Source: Cryobacterium sp. MLB-32
GTDB taxonomy: Bacteria; Actinomycetota; Actinomycetes; Actinomycetales; Microbacteriaceae
Direction: 5' to 3'
NCBI RefSeq assembly: GCF_000738085.1
Contig: NZ_JPRS01000002.1
Coordinates: 1 to 64,000 of the forward strand
Length of the DNA stretch: 64,000 nt
Position numbers and translations under genes: made by a program. Below are positions 9,037-17,959 of the stretch, piece after piece; position 1 is the first letter of the stretch; each line of letters starts with the position of its first letter. The notes beneath the pieces are model-generated. The model was not told where the DNA came from. It worked only from the letters and a program-made list of their open reading frames with translations, and did no database searches.

Positions 9037-10068
9037 TTATTCTACCGGGGGCTCAAGGTCGCGCGCTTTGGAGAGGCCCGCACTCGTGCTCGCAGCTCTG
9101 GCGCGCTTGCGCATGCTCTTCGAGCTGACGTTTCGTTCTCCGAGCGCGCCCGGGGTCCACGCCTCGACATCCGCGTCCTCGAAGTCAGTCTTCGATGGGC
9201 GACGCTTCAGCTCGGGCAGAATCGTGTCCGGGGCCAAACGACGGGCGGTGATGAGGAATCCGGTGTGCCCGATCATTCGGTGGTCGGGACGAACAGCGAG
9301 ACCCTCCACATGCCATCCTCGGATCATTGTCTCGTTGGAATCCGGGTTCGTGTAGAGGCCCGTTCCGCGGATGGCCTCGGCCACGCGCGAGAGTTGGGTC
9401 ACGGTCGCGACGTAGCAGAGCACGACTCCCCCGGGCTTGAGCGCATCGGAGACGACGCCGAGGCATTCCCAGGGGGCGAGCATGTCGAGGACGACACGGT
9501 CGACGCTGTGCGCCGGCATGACATCAGGAAGAGTCTCCGCGAGATCGCCGAGCGTGATGCTCCAGTTGTCCGGGTCGGAACCGAGGAACGTCGCCACGTT
9601 GTCCCGCGCGACGTCGGCGAACTCTTCGCGGCGCTCGAAGGACGCCAGGCGTCCGCTGGACCCGATGGCGCGCAGCAGCCAGAGCGACAGCGCGCCGGAT
9701 CCGACACCGGCCTCGACGACGGTCGCCCCGGGAAAGATGTCCGCCTGGGCCAGGATCTGTGCGGCGTCCTTCGGGTAGATGATGGCCGCGCCGCGCGGCA
9801 TCGACATGACGAAATCACTCAACAGCGGCCGCAGGGCCAGGTGCTCCACGCCGACGTTGTTGGTCACGACCGACCCATCGGGCTGCCCGATGATGTCATC
9901 GTGCGCCAGGATCCCGCGGTGCGTGTGAAACCCCTGACCCGGGATCAGGGCGATGGTGTTCATCCGACCCTTGGGCCCCGTGAGTTGCACGCGGTCGCCC
10001 GGTCGGAACGGGCCGCTGTTCTGCGGGACCTGGCTCTGGTTGACGGAACTGGTGCCGGTATTGCTCAT
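9037..10068 (-). CDS. trmI: tRNA (adenine-58-N1)-methyltransferase TrmI
   Basis: 343 aa class I SAM-dependent methyltransferase that makes m1A58 in the T-loop of tRNAs. The N-terminal part has FRPGDRVQLTGPKGRMNTIAL; SAM motif I is EAGVGSGALS (119-128); the catalytic-region sequence VVLDMLAPWE is present. In many Actinobacteria trmI is next to arc/mpa of the Pup-proteasome locus; here it is followed by the FKBP gene instead. It starts 4 nt after the HAD hydrolase stop, suggesting co-transcription. Confidence 0.93.
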   Translation of the reverse strand: MSNTGTSSVNQSQVPQNSGPFRPGDRVQLTGPKGRMNTIALIPGQGFHTHRGILAHDDIIGQPDGSVVTNNVGVEHLALRPLLSDFVMSMPRGAAIIYPKDAAQILAQADIFPGATVVEAGVGSGALSLWLLRAIGSSGRLASFERREEFADVARDNVATFLGSDPDNWSITLGDLAETLPDVMPAHSVDRVVLDMLAPWECLGVVSDALKPGGVVLCYVATVTQLSRVAEAIRGTGLYTNPDSNETMIRGWHVEGLAVRPDHRMIGHTGFLITARRLAPDTILPELKRRPSKTDFEDADVEAWTPGALGERNVSSKSMRKRARAASTSAGLSKARDLEPPVE

Positions 10069-10072
10069 GTGA

Positions 10073-10849
10073 CTACTGCATTCTCGTGGTGATGGGCCCG
10101 ACGACGGAAGGCTGTGCCGGGTCGGGAAGAAAATCGGGGAGGAGTTCGAGCTCCACGTGGGCCAACCGTTCGCGGTAGAGCGCCGTCACGTGGTCGATCG
10201 TGCGTCCGTCGAGAGTGGACCAGCGCGTATAAGCCGCACTCTCCGGCAAATCGATCTGGTGCGGAACGGCTATCGTGATCGTTCCCGCCGCTACGGCGCT
10301 GGCGACCCCCGGGGTGGAATCTTCAATCGCGATGCAGTGCGTCGGGTCGACCCCGAGGGTGGCGGCCGCGGTGAGGTACGGTTCGGGGTGCGGTTTGCTG
10401 TTGGCGACCATGTCGCCCGCGACGATGAGGTCAAAAGCCGGGAAATCTATGAGTTCAACGATCTGACGCGCCATGCGCTTCACCGACATGGTGACAAGGG
10501 CGGTCGGAATCCCCGCGTCCTTGAGCTCGGCCAACAGCTCGCGGGAGCCCGGACGCCACGGAACCCCGTGCTCGGCCAGTTGTTCCTGCACGCGGTCGGT
10601 CAGCCACTGCACGATCGCGTCGGCGTCCATGTCGACGCCTCGCGCCTGAAGTATGCTCGCCGAATTCCAGAGACCGGATCCCACGAGCAGCATGCAGTCG
10701 TCGTGCGTCCACACGCCGCCGTACGATGCGACGAGCTCGGTTTCCGCGCGCATCCAGTACGGCTCGGTGTCGACGAGGGTGCCGTCCATGTCCCAGAGAA
10801 CGGCGGCTGGCAGGGGGGATTCTTTCTGGAACACATTCACGGAGTCCAA
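10073..10849 (-). CDS. HAD-superfamily phosphatase (beta-phosphoglucomutase-like)
   Basis: 258 aa. HAD motif I is DMDGTLVDTEP (nucleophile D20, acid D22), followed by a helical cap, motif II in ALVTMS, and motif III/IV in KPHPEPYLTAAATLGV and IEDSTPGVASA. Substrate unknown; members act on phosphosugars or nucleotides. The start is TTG 10849 without a clear SD; GTG 10840 is possible. Probable transcript with trmI. Confidence 0.85.
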   Translation of the reverse strand: MDSVNVFQKESPLPAAVLWDMDGTLVDTEPYWMRAETELVASYGGVWTHDDCMLLVGSGLWNSASILQARGVDMDADAIVQWLTDRVQEQLAEHGVPWRPGSRELLAELKDAGIPTALVTMSVKRMARQIVELIDFPAFDLIVAGDMVANSKPHPEPYLTAAATLGVDPTHCIAIEDSTPGVASAVAAGTITIAVPHQIDLPESAAYTRWSTLDGRTIDHVTALYRERLAHVELELLPDFLPDPAQPSVVGPITTRMQ

Positions 10850-10921
10850 GTGTAGGGGGCACGGCCTATCCTTGACTGAAGGTGCGCCGAACGGAGCACT
10901 CCGAGATCGAGGTTTTGCACG

Positions 10922-11878
10922 GTGACAGACGGTAATGGGTTTCTAGGCGGACGACTGTTGGTCGTTGCGTTTGAGGGATGGAACGACGCGGGGGAAGCCG
11001 CGACAGGGGCCGTTCGCGCGCTGAAAGAATTGCTCGACGTACGAGAGCTCATGACCGTCGACCCCGAAGTATATTTTGACTACCAATTCAATCGGCCCAC
11101 GATTTCCACCAACGAGGACGGCCGGCGCGTCATCGAATGGCCGAGCGCGACGATGTACGGGCCGACCACGCCGGGAGCCGTCAGCGTGCCCCTCGCGGAG
11201 GATGCCGAACTGCGCGTCAGCGGAACCAATGCCGCCAACATCTATCTTCTCCTCGGCACCGAGCCGTCACGAAGTTGGAAGAGCTTCGCGGCAGAGATTT
11301 TCGACGCGGCTCTTGCCGCAGACGTGACCGGAGTGGTTTTTCTCGGCGCCATGCTGGCAGACGTTCCACACACTCGTCCGATTTCCATCTTCGTGTCGAG
11401 CGACAATGCGGTCGTGCGCGGGGAGCTGCAGATTGAGCGCAGCACGTATGAGGGCCCCGTCGGGATCCTCAGCATTCTCTCGGAGGCCTCAGAAAACGCC
11501 GGGATTCCCACCCTCTCGATCTGGGCATCCGTGCCCCACTACGTGCACAATGCGCCGTCGCCGAAGGCCATGCTGGCCCTGATCGACAAGCTCGAAGAAG
11601 TCATCGATGTGGTCATCCCCCGCGGGAACCTCGTCACCGAAGCGGCGGAATGGGAGACCGGCATCGACACTCTGGCGGCGGAGGATGACGAGATGGCCGC
11701 CTACATCGCGCAGCTTGAGCAGGCGCGAGACACGGTCGACTCGCCGGAGGCCAGTGGCGAGGCGATTGCGCAGGAGTTCGAGAAGTACCTGCGCAAACGT
11801 GGAGATGGCCGTGACGGCCGCGGTGACGGCCGTTCAGGCCCCGACGGCAGATCCGGCCCCGACGGCTCCCGCCAATAA
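10922..11878 (+). CDS. PAC2-family protein (proteasome assembly chaperone homologue)
   Basis: 318 aa, GTG start. Characteristic actinobacterial PAC2 sequence LLVVAFEGWNDAGEAATGAV at the N-terminus and SIWASVPHYVHNAPSPKA in the middle. The C-terminus ends in a low-complexity GDGR/GPDGRS tail encoded by short repeats. The eukaryotic relatives assist 20S proteasome assembly, but the bacterial role is not established. Divergent from the HAD gene, with a 72-bp intergenic region. Confidence 0.85.
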   Translation: MTDGNGFLGGRLLVVAFEGWNDAGEAATGAVRALKELLDVRELMTVDPEVYFDYQFNRPTISTNEDGRRVIEWPSATMYGPTTPGAVSVPLAEDAELRVSGTNAANIYLLLGTEPSRSWKSFAAEIFDAALAADVTGVVFLGAMLADVPHTRPISIFVSSDNAVVRGELQIERSTYEGPVGILSILSEASENAGIPTLSIWASVPHYVHNAPSPKAMLALIDKLEEVIDVVIPRGNLVTEAAEWETGIDTLAAEDDEMAAYIAQLEQARDTVDSPEASGEAIAQEFEKYLRKRGDGRDGRGDGRSGPDGRSGPDGSRQ

Positions 11879-11926
11879 AGCCGATCCCGCGCCACTCTCG
11901 GGTCGGTCAGGACCTGCACGCGGTGA

Positions 11927-13306
11927 TTACGCCCGTGAGGCCTGCCCCAGTTCTTCTGCCACCAGGAAGGCCAGCTCGAGGGACTGCATGTGGTTGAGAC
12001 GTGGGTCGCACAAGGATTCGTAGCGCGTCGCGAGGGCGGCCTCGTCGATGTGCTCCGATCCGCCGAGACACTCGGTCACGTCGTCGCCCGTCAGTTCGAC
12101 GTGGATCCCGCCCGGGTGGGTCCCGACAGCGCGGTGCGCCTCGAAGAACCCCTTGACCTCGTCCACGACGTCGTCGAAGCGACGAGTCTTGTATCCGGTC
12201 GGCGTGGTCACTCCGTTGCCGTGCATCGGATCGGTGACCCACAACGGCGTTGCATCGCTCGCCTTGATCGCTTCGAGAAGAGGGGGCAGCGCATCCCGGA
12301 TCTTACCGGCGCCCATGCGGGTGATGAACGTGAGGCGTCCGGGTTCGCGGTTGGGGTCGAGTTTGTCCACGAGGCGCAGCATGTCGTCGGCCGAGGTACT
12401 CGGGCCGAGCTTGACACCGATCGGGTTCCGCACGCGAGACAGGAAGTCGACGTGCGCGCCGTCGAGGTCGCGTGTTCGTTCCCCGATCCAGATGAAGTGT
12501 GCAGACGTGTTGAACGGCGTGCCGGTCCGGGAATCGATGCGTGTCATAGGGCGCTCGTAATCCATGAGCAGGCCCTCGTGGCTGGTGTAGAACTCGGTAC
12601 GCTTCAGGGCCTCAAAATCTGCACCGCAGGCGATCATGAACTTGATGGCACGATCGATCTCCTGGGCGAGCTTCTCGTAACGCTGATTCGCCGGGTTGGC
12701 AGCGAAGCCCTGGTTCCAGCTGTGTACCTGACGCAGATCGGCAAATCCACCCTGAGTGAACGCCCGAATGAGATTGAGCGTCGAGGCCGCCGTGTGGTAG
12801 CCCTTCACGAGACGGGCAGGGTCGGCCTCACGCGATTCAGGAGTGAAGTCGTAGCCATTCACAATGTCGCCACGGTAGGCAGGCAACGTGACGTCCCCGC
12901 GCGTCTCGAAGTCGCTCGAGCGCGGCTTGGCAAACTGGCCCGCCATGCGGCCCATCTTGATAACCGGCATGGACGCACCGTACGTCAGGACAACGGCCAT
13001 CTGCAGAACAGTCTTGACGCGATTGCGGATCTGGTCGGCTGTAGCGCCACTGAACGTCTCGGCGCAGTCCCCGCCCTGGAGCAGGAACGCGTGGCCACTG
13101 GCGGCCTCGGCCAGGCGGTCTCGCAGGATGTCAACCTCACCGGCAAAGACGAGCGGGGGCTGGGTGGCCAATTCGGCTGAGGCGGCCGCGACAACGTCGG
13201 CATCCGGCCACGCCGGCTGCTGCTTGATAGGCAGCGTGCGCCAGTGATCCAGCCCGGCGACTACAGATGCATCGGCCAATACGACTGGTTCGGTGGGGTC
13301 TACCAC
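11927..13306 (-). CDS. aroG: 3-deoxy-7-phosphoheptulonate synthase, class II
   Basis: 459 aa type II DAHP synthase, the first step of the shikimate pathway: PEP plus erythrose 4-phosphate. Metal-binding C81 sits in LLQGGDCAETF; KMGRMAGQFAKPRS, the substrate-binding GARTRD-like segment IGERTRDLDGAHV, THPGGIHVELTGDDVTECLGG and CDPRLNHMQSLE are all present. GTG start with AGGAAC 6 nt upstream. A 20-bp perfect palindrome lies in the 5' region. The synteny (class II DAHPS, PlsC, acyl-CoA ligase) resembles the mycobacterial Rv2178c-Rv2187 stretch. Confidence 0.94.
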   Translation of the reverse strand: MVDPTEPVVLADASVVAGLDHWRTLPIKQQPAWPDADVVAAASAELATQPPLVFAGEVDILRDRLAEAASGHAFLLQGGDCAETFSGATADQIRNRVKTVLQMAVVLTYGASMPVIKMGRMAGQFAKPRSSDFETRGDVTLPAYRGDIVNGYDFTPESREADPARLVKGYHTAASTLNLIRAFTQGGFADLRQVHSWNQGFAANPANQRYEKLAQEIDRAIKFMIACGADFEALKRTEFYTSHEGLLMDYERPMTRIDSRTGTPFNTSAHFIWIGERTRDLDGAHVDFLSRVRNPIGVKLGPSTSADDMLRLVDKLDPNREPGRLTFITRMGAGKIRDALPPLLEAIKASDATPLWVTDPMHGNGVTTPTGYKTRRFDDVVDEVKGFFEAHRAVGTHPGGIHVELTGDDVTECLGGSEHIDEAALATRYESLCDPRLNHMQSLELAFLVAEELGQASRA

Positions 13307-13331
13307 GTGATAGTTCCTGTTTTCTGTGTAC

Positions 13332-13351
13332 GGCGCACACGCGTGTGCGCC
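13332..13351. promoter_or_regulatory. 20-bp perfect palindrome upstream of the DAHP synthase gene
   Basis: GGCGCACACG followed immediately by its reverse complement, centred about 35 nt before the aroG GTG. With no loop it is more like a dimeric protein-binding site than a terminator, though it could form a cruciform or leader hairpin. Confidence 0.45.
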
Positions 13352-13412
13352 TCAATGGTGCGGTGCCCGCAAGGGAACGCGGCCCTCAGCGGGCAAACGC
13401 GGTAGTCGCAGC

Positions 13413-14102
13413 CTATCGCGAAAGGTTCGCGCGCTTTTCTTTCACGCTCGTGGCGTACACGTCGACGTACTCTTGAGTGCTCAATCGCTGGAGCTCGTAC
13501 ATGAGCTCATCTGTGACCGATCGCAGCACGAATCGGTCACCTTCCATGCCCGTGAAGCGGGTGAAATCGAGTGGCGTGCCGATGACGATTCCGATCCGAC
13601 GGACCTTGGGTATGCGCGTTCCCGTCGGCATCGCTTTTTCGGTATCAATCATGGCAACAGGGATTACCGGCACACCAGATTCCAACACCATGCGAGCAAC
13701 ACCTGTGCGACCGCGGTACATCCGCGCGTCGGGGCTGCGAGTCCCTTCCGGATAGATTCCCAGCACGCCCCCGGCGCCGAGAACGCGCAGGCCCGTGTTG
13801 AGGGAATCTTCAGACGCTTTGCCGCCGGAGCGGTCAATCGGCAGCTGCCCGGTGGCCTTGAAGAACTGCCGAGTCGCCCATCCTTTCAGGCCCGTGCCGG
13901 TGAAGTACTCGCTCTTCGCCAGAAAGACCACGCGTCGCGACACCACGAGGGGGAGAAAGATCGAATCGATGAAAGACAGGTGGTTACTCGCGAGGATAAC
14001 TCCGCCGTCCTTCGGGATGTTCTCCAGCCCCACGACCCAGGGGCGAAAGATGCCCAGCAACAGGGGGCCCACCACAATGTTCTTCATAAACCAGTAGAAC
14101 AT
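13413..14102 (-). CDS. 1-acyl-sn-glycerol-3-phosphate acyltransferase family protein (PlsC-like)
   Basis: 229 aa acyltransferase of phospholipid synthesis. The catalytic NHLSFID motif (N40-H41...D46) and the glycerophosphate-binding YPEGTRSPDARMYRGRTG block are clear. A hydrophobic N-terminus suggests membrane association. It ends about 107 nt upstream of aroG in the same direction and may be transcribed with the glucokinase upstream (77-nt gap). Confidence 0.9.
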   Translation of the reverse strand: MFYWFMKNIVVGPLLLGIFRPWVVGLENIPKDGGVILASNHLSFIDSIFLPLVVSRRVVFLAKSEYFTGTGLKGWATRQFFKATGQLPIDRSGGKASEDSLNTGLRVLGAGGVLGIYPEGTRSPDARMYRGRTGVARMVLESGVPVIPVAMIDTEKAMPTGTRIPKVRRIGIVIGTPLDFTRFTGMEGDRFVLRSVTDELMYELQRLSTQEYVDVYATSVKEKRANLSR

Positions 14103-14179
14103 TGCATGATCTCCATTCGACTCAAAAAACTTACGTCACCACCGCGTGGCGTGTGCCCCAGTGAAACGGAAAGCCGCCG

Positions 14180-15127
14180 CTAGTGTCCGGCTGCCGCGAT
14201 ACGTGCAAGATCAGCGGCACCGACAACCCCGGCATCGTTGACGAGCTGCGCAATAGCGAAGGCCGCTTCGGGATGATAACCCCGCGCCGGCAGGTGTTCG
14301 AGGTACGCCGCGCGGATCGGCTCAAGTAAAAGATCGCCAGCGATGGACACGCCTCCGCCGAAGACAAAGACCTGAGGGTCAAGAACCGCGCCCAAGCTCG
14401 CACATGCTTGCCCCAACGATCCTCCCAGCCGCCGGAGTGCCGCCAGGGCTCCCCCATCACCGTCTTGAATGAGGCGGCCGACCTCCTTGCCGGTGAGCTT
14501 GCCCTTGCGTTCCCGGGCCGCGGCGAGGCCTCTGCCGATCACGCCTTCATCAGCGATTTCGTTCGCAATGCGCAGCAGCGCACGCCCAGAACCGTATTGT
14601 TCAAGACATCCATAGGACCCGCACCCACACGTGAGTCCGTTGGGAACGACGCGCATGTGCCCCAACTCTGCACCGGCGCCAAATCCCCCGCGGAAAAGGG
14701 AACCGTTGGCGACGATCGCGCCGCCGACCCCGGTGCCGATTGTCAGCGTGACCATGTCGGAATACGAGCGACCGGCGCCGAATCGAAATTCCGCCCAGCC
14801 CGCGGCGTTCGCGTCGTTTTCAATGATGATCGGCAGGTCAACCCGCGCCTCGAGTTTCTCTCGAAATGGCTCGTTGCGCCAGTTGATGTTCGGCGCGTAA
14901 TAAACAGTGGATTGCGCGGCGTCGATGAATCCGGCGGCCGCGACACCGACGCCGATAACCTTCTCCCCGCCGCCCAGGGCTTCGATCATGGCAACGACGG
15001 CATCTTCAATTTCCCGGGGGTCGCCGGCGTTGGTGGGCTGCCGTTCAGACCTGACGATGACACCCTCCTCGTCCACGAGTGCTCCGGCAATCTTCGTGCC
15101 GCCGATATCGATTCCAATGGCGTGCAC
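14180..15127 (-). CDS. ROK-family glucokinase
   Basis: 315 aa. N-terminal phosphate-binding IDIGGTKIAG and the ROK zinc signature CGCGSYGCLEQYGSG are visible, as are the sugar-binding residues in IIENDANAAGWAEFRFGAG. It probably phosphorylates glucose with ATP (or polyphosphate, as in some actinobacterial enzymes). The frame is open to 15205, but GTG 15127 (MHAIGIDIGGTK), preceded by GAAAGG, is the likely start. Confidence 0.9.
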   Translation of the reverse strand: MHAIGIDIGGTKIAGALVDEEGVIVRSERQPTNAGDPREIEDAVVAMIEALGGGEKVIGVGVAAAGFIDAAQSTVYYAPNINWRNEPFREKLEARVDLPIIIENDANAAGWAEFRFGAGRSYSDMVTLTIGTGVGGAIVANGSLFRGGFGAGAELGHMRVVPNGLTCGCGSYGCLEQYGSGRALLRIANEIADEGVIGRGLAAARERKGKLTGKEVGRLIQDGDGGALAALRRLGGSLGQACASLGAVLDPQVFVFGGGVSIAGDLLLEPIRAAYLEHLPARGYHPEAAFAIAQLVNDAGVVGAADLARIAAAGH

Positions 15128-15314
15128 GGGAGCACCTTTCGTGAGTGGCTCTGAGTTCAGGGCGTGACGGACGGCGTGCGCGCCGACCTGACAGGGCAAC
15201 ACCACACCACATAGAGTGTAGTTAACCAGCTTGCCGTAGGGCGAAGCACCAGATCACCACCGTCATTTCCTGGTTGTGAGGTTGCCCGCCCTAACCGGTA
15301 CCAAAGGAGCTACC

Positions 15315-17147
15315 GTGAAACAATTTGACGTCCCAGCCGTTGTACCCGCAGACCCCGGGGCCAATGTCACCGATCTTCTCGTGAAGCGCCTCGAGGCGAC
15401 CCCTGACCTCGTTTTGTTCTCGTTACCGAGCTCAGGCGGATGGGTTCCGGTCACCGTCGCCGAGTTCCACGGCCAGGTGGTTGCGCTGGCAAAGGGTTTG
15501 GTCGCCGCCGGCATCGAGCCCGGCGACAAGATCGGGCTGGTCTGCAAGACGCGCTACGAGTGGACGCTCATCGACTTCGCCACCTGGTTTGCCGGGGCCG
15601 TACTTGTTCCCGTTTACGACACCAGCTCACCCAGCCAGGTGCAGTGGAACCTCAGTGATTCCGGGGCGACGACGGTGATCCTGGAAACAGCGGAGCACTT
15701 CGCCCGGTTCGACGAGGTGCACGCCGACCTCCCGGCGATCGGTCAGGTCTGGCAAATTGATCTCGGGGATCTCGACAAGATCATCGCCGGCGGGATCGCC
15801 GTTCCCGACGCGGAGATCGAGCGACGTCGCAATCTCGCGGTCGGAGCAGACATGGCGACCCTGATCTACACATCGGGATCCACCGGCAAGCCCAAGGGTT
15901 GCGTGCTTACCCATGCCAATTTCCTCGAGACCAGCCGCAACGCTGCCGTTGCCCTGAAAGAAGTTCTCACGGATCCGAATGGCGCATCCACCCTGCTGTT
16001 CATTACGACGGCGCATATTTTCGCGCGGTTCATCGCTGTTCTGTGCGTCCACGCCGGCGTCCGCGTCGGGCACCAGCCCGACACACGGCAACTCCTGCCG
16101 TCCTTGGGCAGCTTCAAGCCCACGTTCCTGTTGGCCGTGCCTCGGGTCTTTGAGAAGGTGTACAACTCCGCGGGCCAGAAGGCCGAAGCCGGAGGCAAGG
16201 GCAAGATCTTCAAGGCAGCCGTGGCAACCGCCGTGGCACACTCCAAAGCTGTTCAGGCCGGCGAACAGATTCCCCTCGGGATGAAAATCAAGTTTGCTCT
16301 CTTCGATCGCCTCGTCTACAGCAAGCTGCGCACGGCCATGGGCGGCAACGTGCGGTACGCCGTCTCGGGTTCCGCACCACTCGGCGCGCATCTCGGGCAT
16401 TTCTTTCACAGCCTCGGAATCGTCATCCTCGAGGGCTATGGCCTGACGGAGACGACGGCGCCCGCGACCGTGAGCCTCGCTACCCGCGCCAAGATCGGCA
16501 CCGTCGGCCCGCCGCTTCCAGGTGTCTCCGTGCGCGTCATGGATGACGGTGAAATCCAGGTCAAGGGTGTCAATGTCTTCACGGAGTATTGGAACAACCC
16601 GCAGGCAACCGCGGACACCTTCGACGACGGTTGGTTGAAGACCGGCGACATCGGTGCATTCGACGACGACGGATTCCTCACCATCACCGGCCGCAAAAAG
16701 GAAATCATCGTGACCGCCGGTGGCAAGAACGTGGCGCCTGCCGCGCTCGAAGACCCCATTCGTTCGAACCCCCTGATCGGCCAAGTCATCGTGGTCGGTG
16801 ACCAGAAGCCGTTCATCGGCGCCCTCATCACGCTGGACCCTGACATGCTTCCCGTGTGGCTCAACAACAACAACGCGGATGCAGGCATGAGCGTTCAGGA
16901 GGCGGCCGTCGATCCGGTCGTGCTCGCCGAGATCCAGCGTGCCGTCGACCGCGCCAACGACACCGTGAGCCGCGCCGAGTCCATCCGTAAGTTCGTGGTG
17001 CTGCCCCTTGAACTCACCGAGGAAAGTGGGCACCTGACACCGAAGATGAGCATCAAGCGCAACATCATCCTGCAGGACTTCGCTGAGGAGATCGACCGCC
17101 TGTACGCCGGCGCTCCGGTCACGGAGGGGTTCTCCATCCGCGACTAG
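15315..17147 (+). CDS. Long-chain fatty acid-CoA ligase (AMP-binding)
   Basis: 610 aa adenylate-forming enzyme related to FadD15. P-loop IYTSGSTGKPKG begins near 183; GYGLTETTAP and the hinge KTGDIGAFDDDGFLTITGRKKE are present, ending with the catalytic-lysine region MSIKRNIIL near the C-terminus. GTG 15315 is chosen for the AAAGGAG 4 nt upstream; GTG 15276 is open too. Activates fatty acids for degradation or lipid synthesis. Divergent from glucokinase. Confidence 0.93.
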   Translation: MKQFDVPAVVPADPGANVTDLLVKRLEATPDLVLFSLPSSGGWVPVTVAEFHGQVVALAKGLVAAGIEPGDKIGLVCKTRYEWTLIDFATWFAGAVLVPVYDTSSPSQVQWNLSDSGATTVILETAEHFARFDEVHADLPAIGQVWQIDLGDLDKIIAGGIAVPDAEIERRRNLAVGADMATLIYTSGSTGKPKGCVLTHANFLETSRNAAVALKEVLTDPNGASTLLFITTAHIFARFIAVLCVHAGVRVGHQPDTRQLLPSLGSFKPTFLLAVPRVFEKVYNSAGQKAEAGGKGKIFKAAVATAVAHSKAVQAGEQIPLGMKIKFALFDRLVYSKLRTAMGGNVRYAVSGSAPLGAHLGHFFHSLGIVILEGYGLTETTAPATVSLATRAKIGTVGPPLPGVSVRVMDDGEIQVKGVNVFTEYWNNPQATADTFDDGWLKTGDIGAFDDDGFLTITGRKKEIIVTAGGKNVAPAALEDPIRSNPLIGQVIVVGDQKPFIGALITLDPDMLPVWLNNNNADAGMSVQEAAVDPVVLAEIQRAVDRANDTVSRAESIRKFVVLPLELTEESGHLTPKMSIKRNIILQDFAEEIDRLYAGAPVTEGFSIRD

Positions 17148-17154
17148 CGCGTGG

Positions 17155-17232
17155 CCGTTGGTCGAGGCGCCCGTCTAATTCCGTTGGTCGAGGCGCCCGT
17201 CTAATTCCGTTGGTCGAGGCGCCCGTCTAATT
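17155..17232. repeat. Three tandem copies of a 26-bp unit
   Basis: Units at 17155-17180, 17181-17206 and 17207-17232 are identical (CCGTTGGTCGAGGCGCCCGT plus CTAATT). A fourth partial copy merges into the following inverted repeat. It starts 8 nt after the acyl-CoA ligase stop. Confidence 0.95.
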
Positions 17233-17233
17233 C

Positions 17234-17355
17234 CGTTGGTCGAGGCGCGACGAAGGAGCGATCGAGACCGCGCGAGTCGATGCTCAGACGGCGCCTGCCA
17301 TCCGAGGAATGTCTCGCGAGGTCTCGATCGCTCGTACCTCGCGCCTCGACCAACG
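17234..17355. repeat. Inverted pair of the dispersed GGTCTCGATC...GCCTCGACCA repeat
   Basis: Arm 17234-17272 and arm 17315-17355 are near-complementary over about 36 bp (GTTGGTCGAGGCGC...GCGATCGAGACC), separated by about 42 bp. The same core recurs at 49102-49136, and related forms occur at 48965-49010 and 62855-62898. Probably a dispersed non-coding repeat able to fold as RNA; the convergent gap suggests terminator use. Confidence 0.85.
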
Positions 17356-17363
17356 AGGGGGAT

Positions 17364-17396
17364 GTCTCGCACCTCGACCGGCGAGAGGTGCGACAC
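17364..17396. terminator. Hairpin between the convergent acyl-CoA ligase and def genes
   Basis: GTCTCGCACCTC (17364-17375) pairs with 17385-17396 with one mismatch and a 9-nt loop. There is no U-run, so termination efficiency is uncertain; the inner sequence resembles the adjacent repeat. Confidence 0.45.
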
Positions 17397-17420
17397 GCCT
17401 CGATGGGTGGGTGGGGAGCG

Positions 17421-17912
17421 CTAGAACCAGTCGGACTCGCGGACTTCCTTCATGGCGGCCCGCCGATTCTCCTTGGTGAGCCGATCGAGATAGAGCAAGC
17501 CCTCCAGGTGGTCGGTTTCATGCTGGAGGGCCTGAGCCATCAGACCTGTTCCGGAGAGTTCCACGGTCTCACCCTCGAGATTGATCCCGACCGCTTTGGC
17601 GTACGGGAACCGTTCCGTGGGGTACCACAGACCGGGAACCGACAGGCATCCCTCCTCGATCAATTCGGGTTCTCCCGAGAGCTCAACCAGGGTCGGGTTG
17701 AGGATGTAGCCGACCTCGCCGTCCACGTGATAGCTGAAGGCGCGAAGGTTGACGCCGATCTGCGACGCGGCGACGCCTGCGCGGCCGGGAAGGCGAACGC
17801 TGTCCACAAGGTCCTGGACGAGACTGCGTACCCGGTCGTCGATGACCAGGATCGGGTCTGAGACGGTCTTGAGGACCGGGTCTCCGAAAAGACGAATCTG
17901 GCGCTCGGGCAC
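17421..17912 (-). CDS. def: Peptide deformylase
   Basis: 163 aa metalloenzyme that removes the N-formyl group from nascent proteins. All three motifs are seen: GVAASQIG (46-53, motif 1 less canonical than GxGLAAxQ), EEGCLSVPG with metal ligand C89, and QHETDHLEG with ligands H131 and H135 and catalytic E132. Transcribed leftward after the MinD-like gene. Confidence 0.95.
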   Translation of the reverse strand: MPERQIRLFGDPVLKTVSDPILVIDDRVRSLVQDLVDSVRLPGRAGVAASQIGVNLRAFSYHVDGEVGYILNPTLVELSGEPELIEEGCLSVPGLWYPTERFPYAKAVGINLEGETVELSGTGLMAQALQHETDHLEGLLYLDRLTKENRRAAMKEVRESDWF

Positions 17913-17959
17913 AGGAGAACTCCCACTTGTAATGTCGGTGATGGAACAAAAACGAACGG

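Noticed and set aside
13137-13355. Leader peptide for attenuation upstream of DAHP synthase
   Set aside because: The short frame has no run of Trp, Phe or Tyr codons, only a non-ATG start, and it runs into the aroG coding region.
17155-17232. CRISPR or attachment-site array
   Set aside because: Three contiguous identical units with no spacers, no cas genes, and similarity to dispersed repeats elsewhere.
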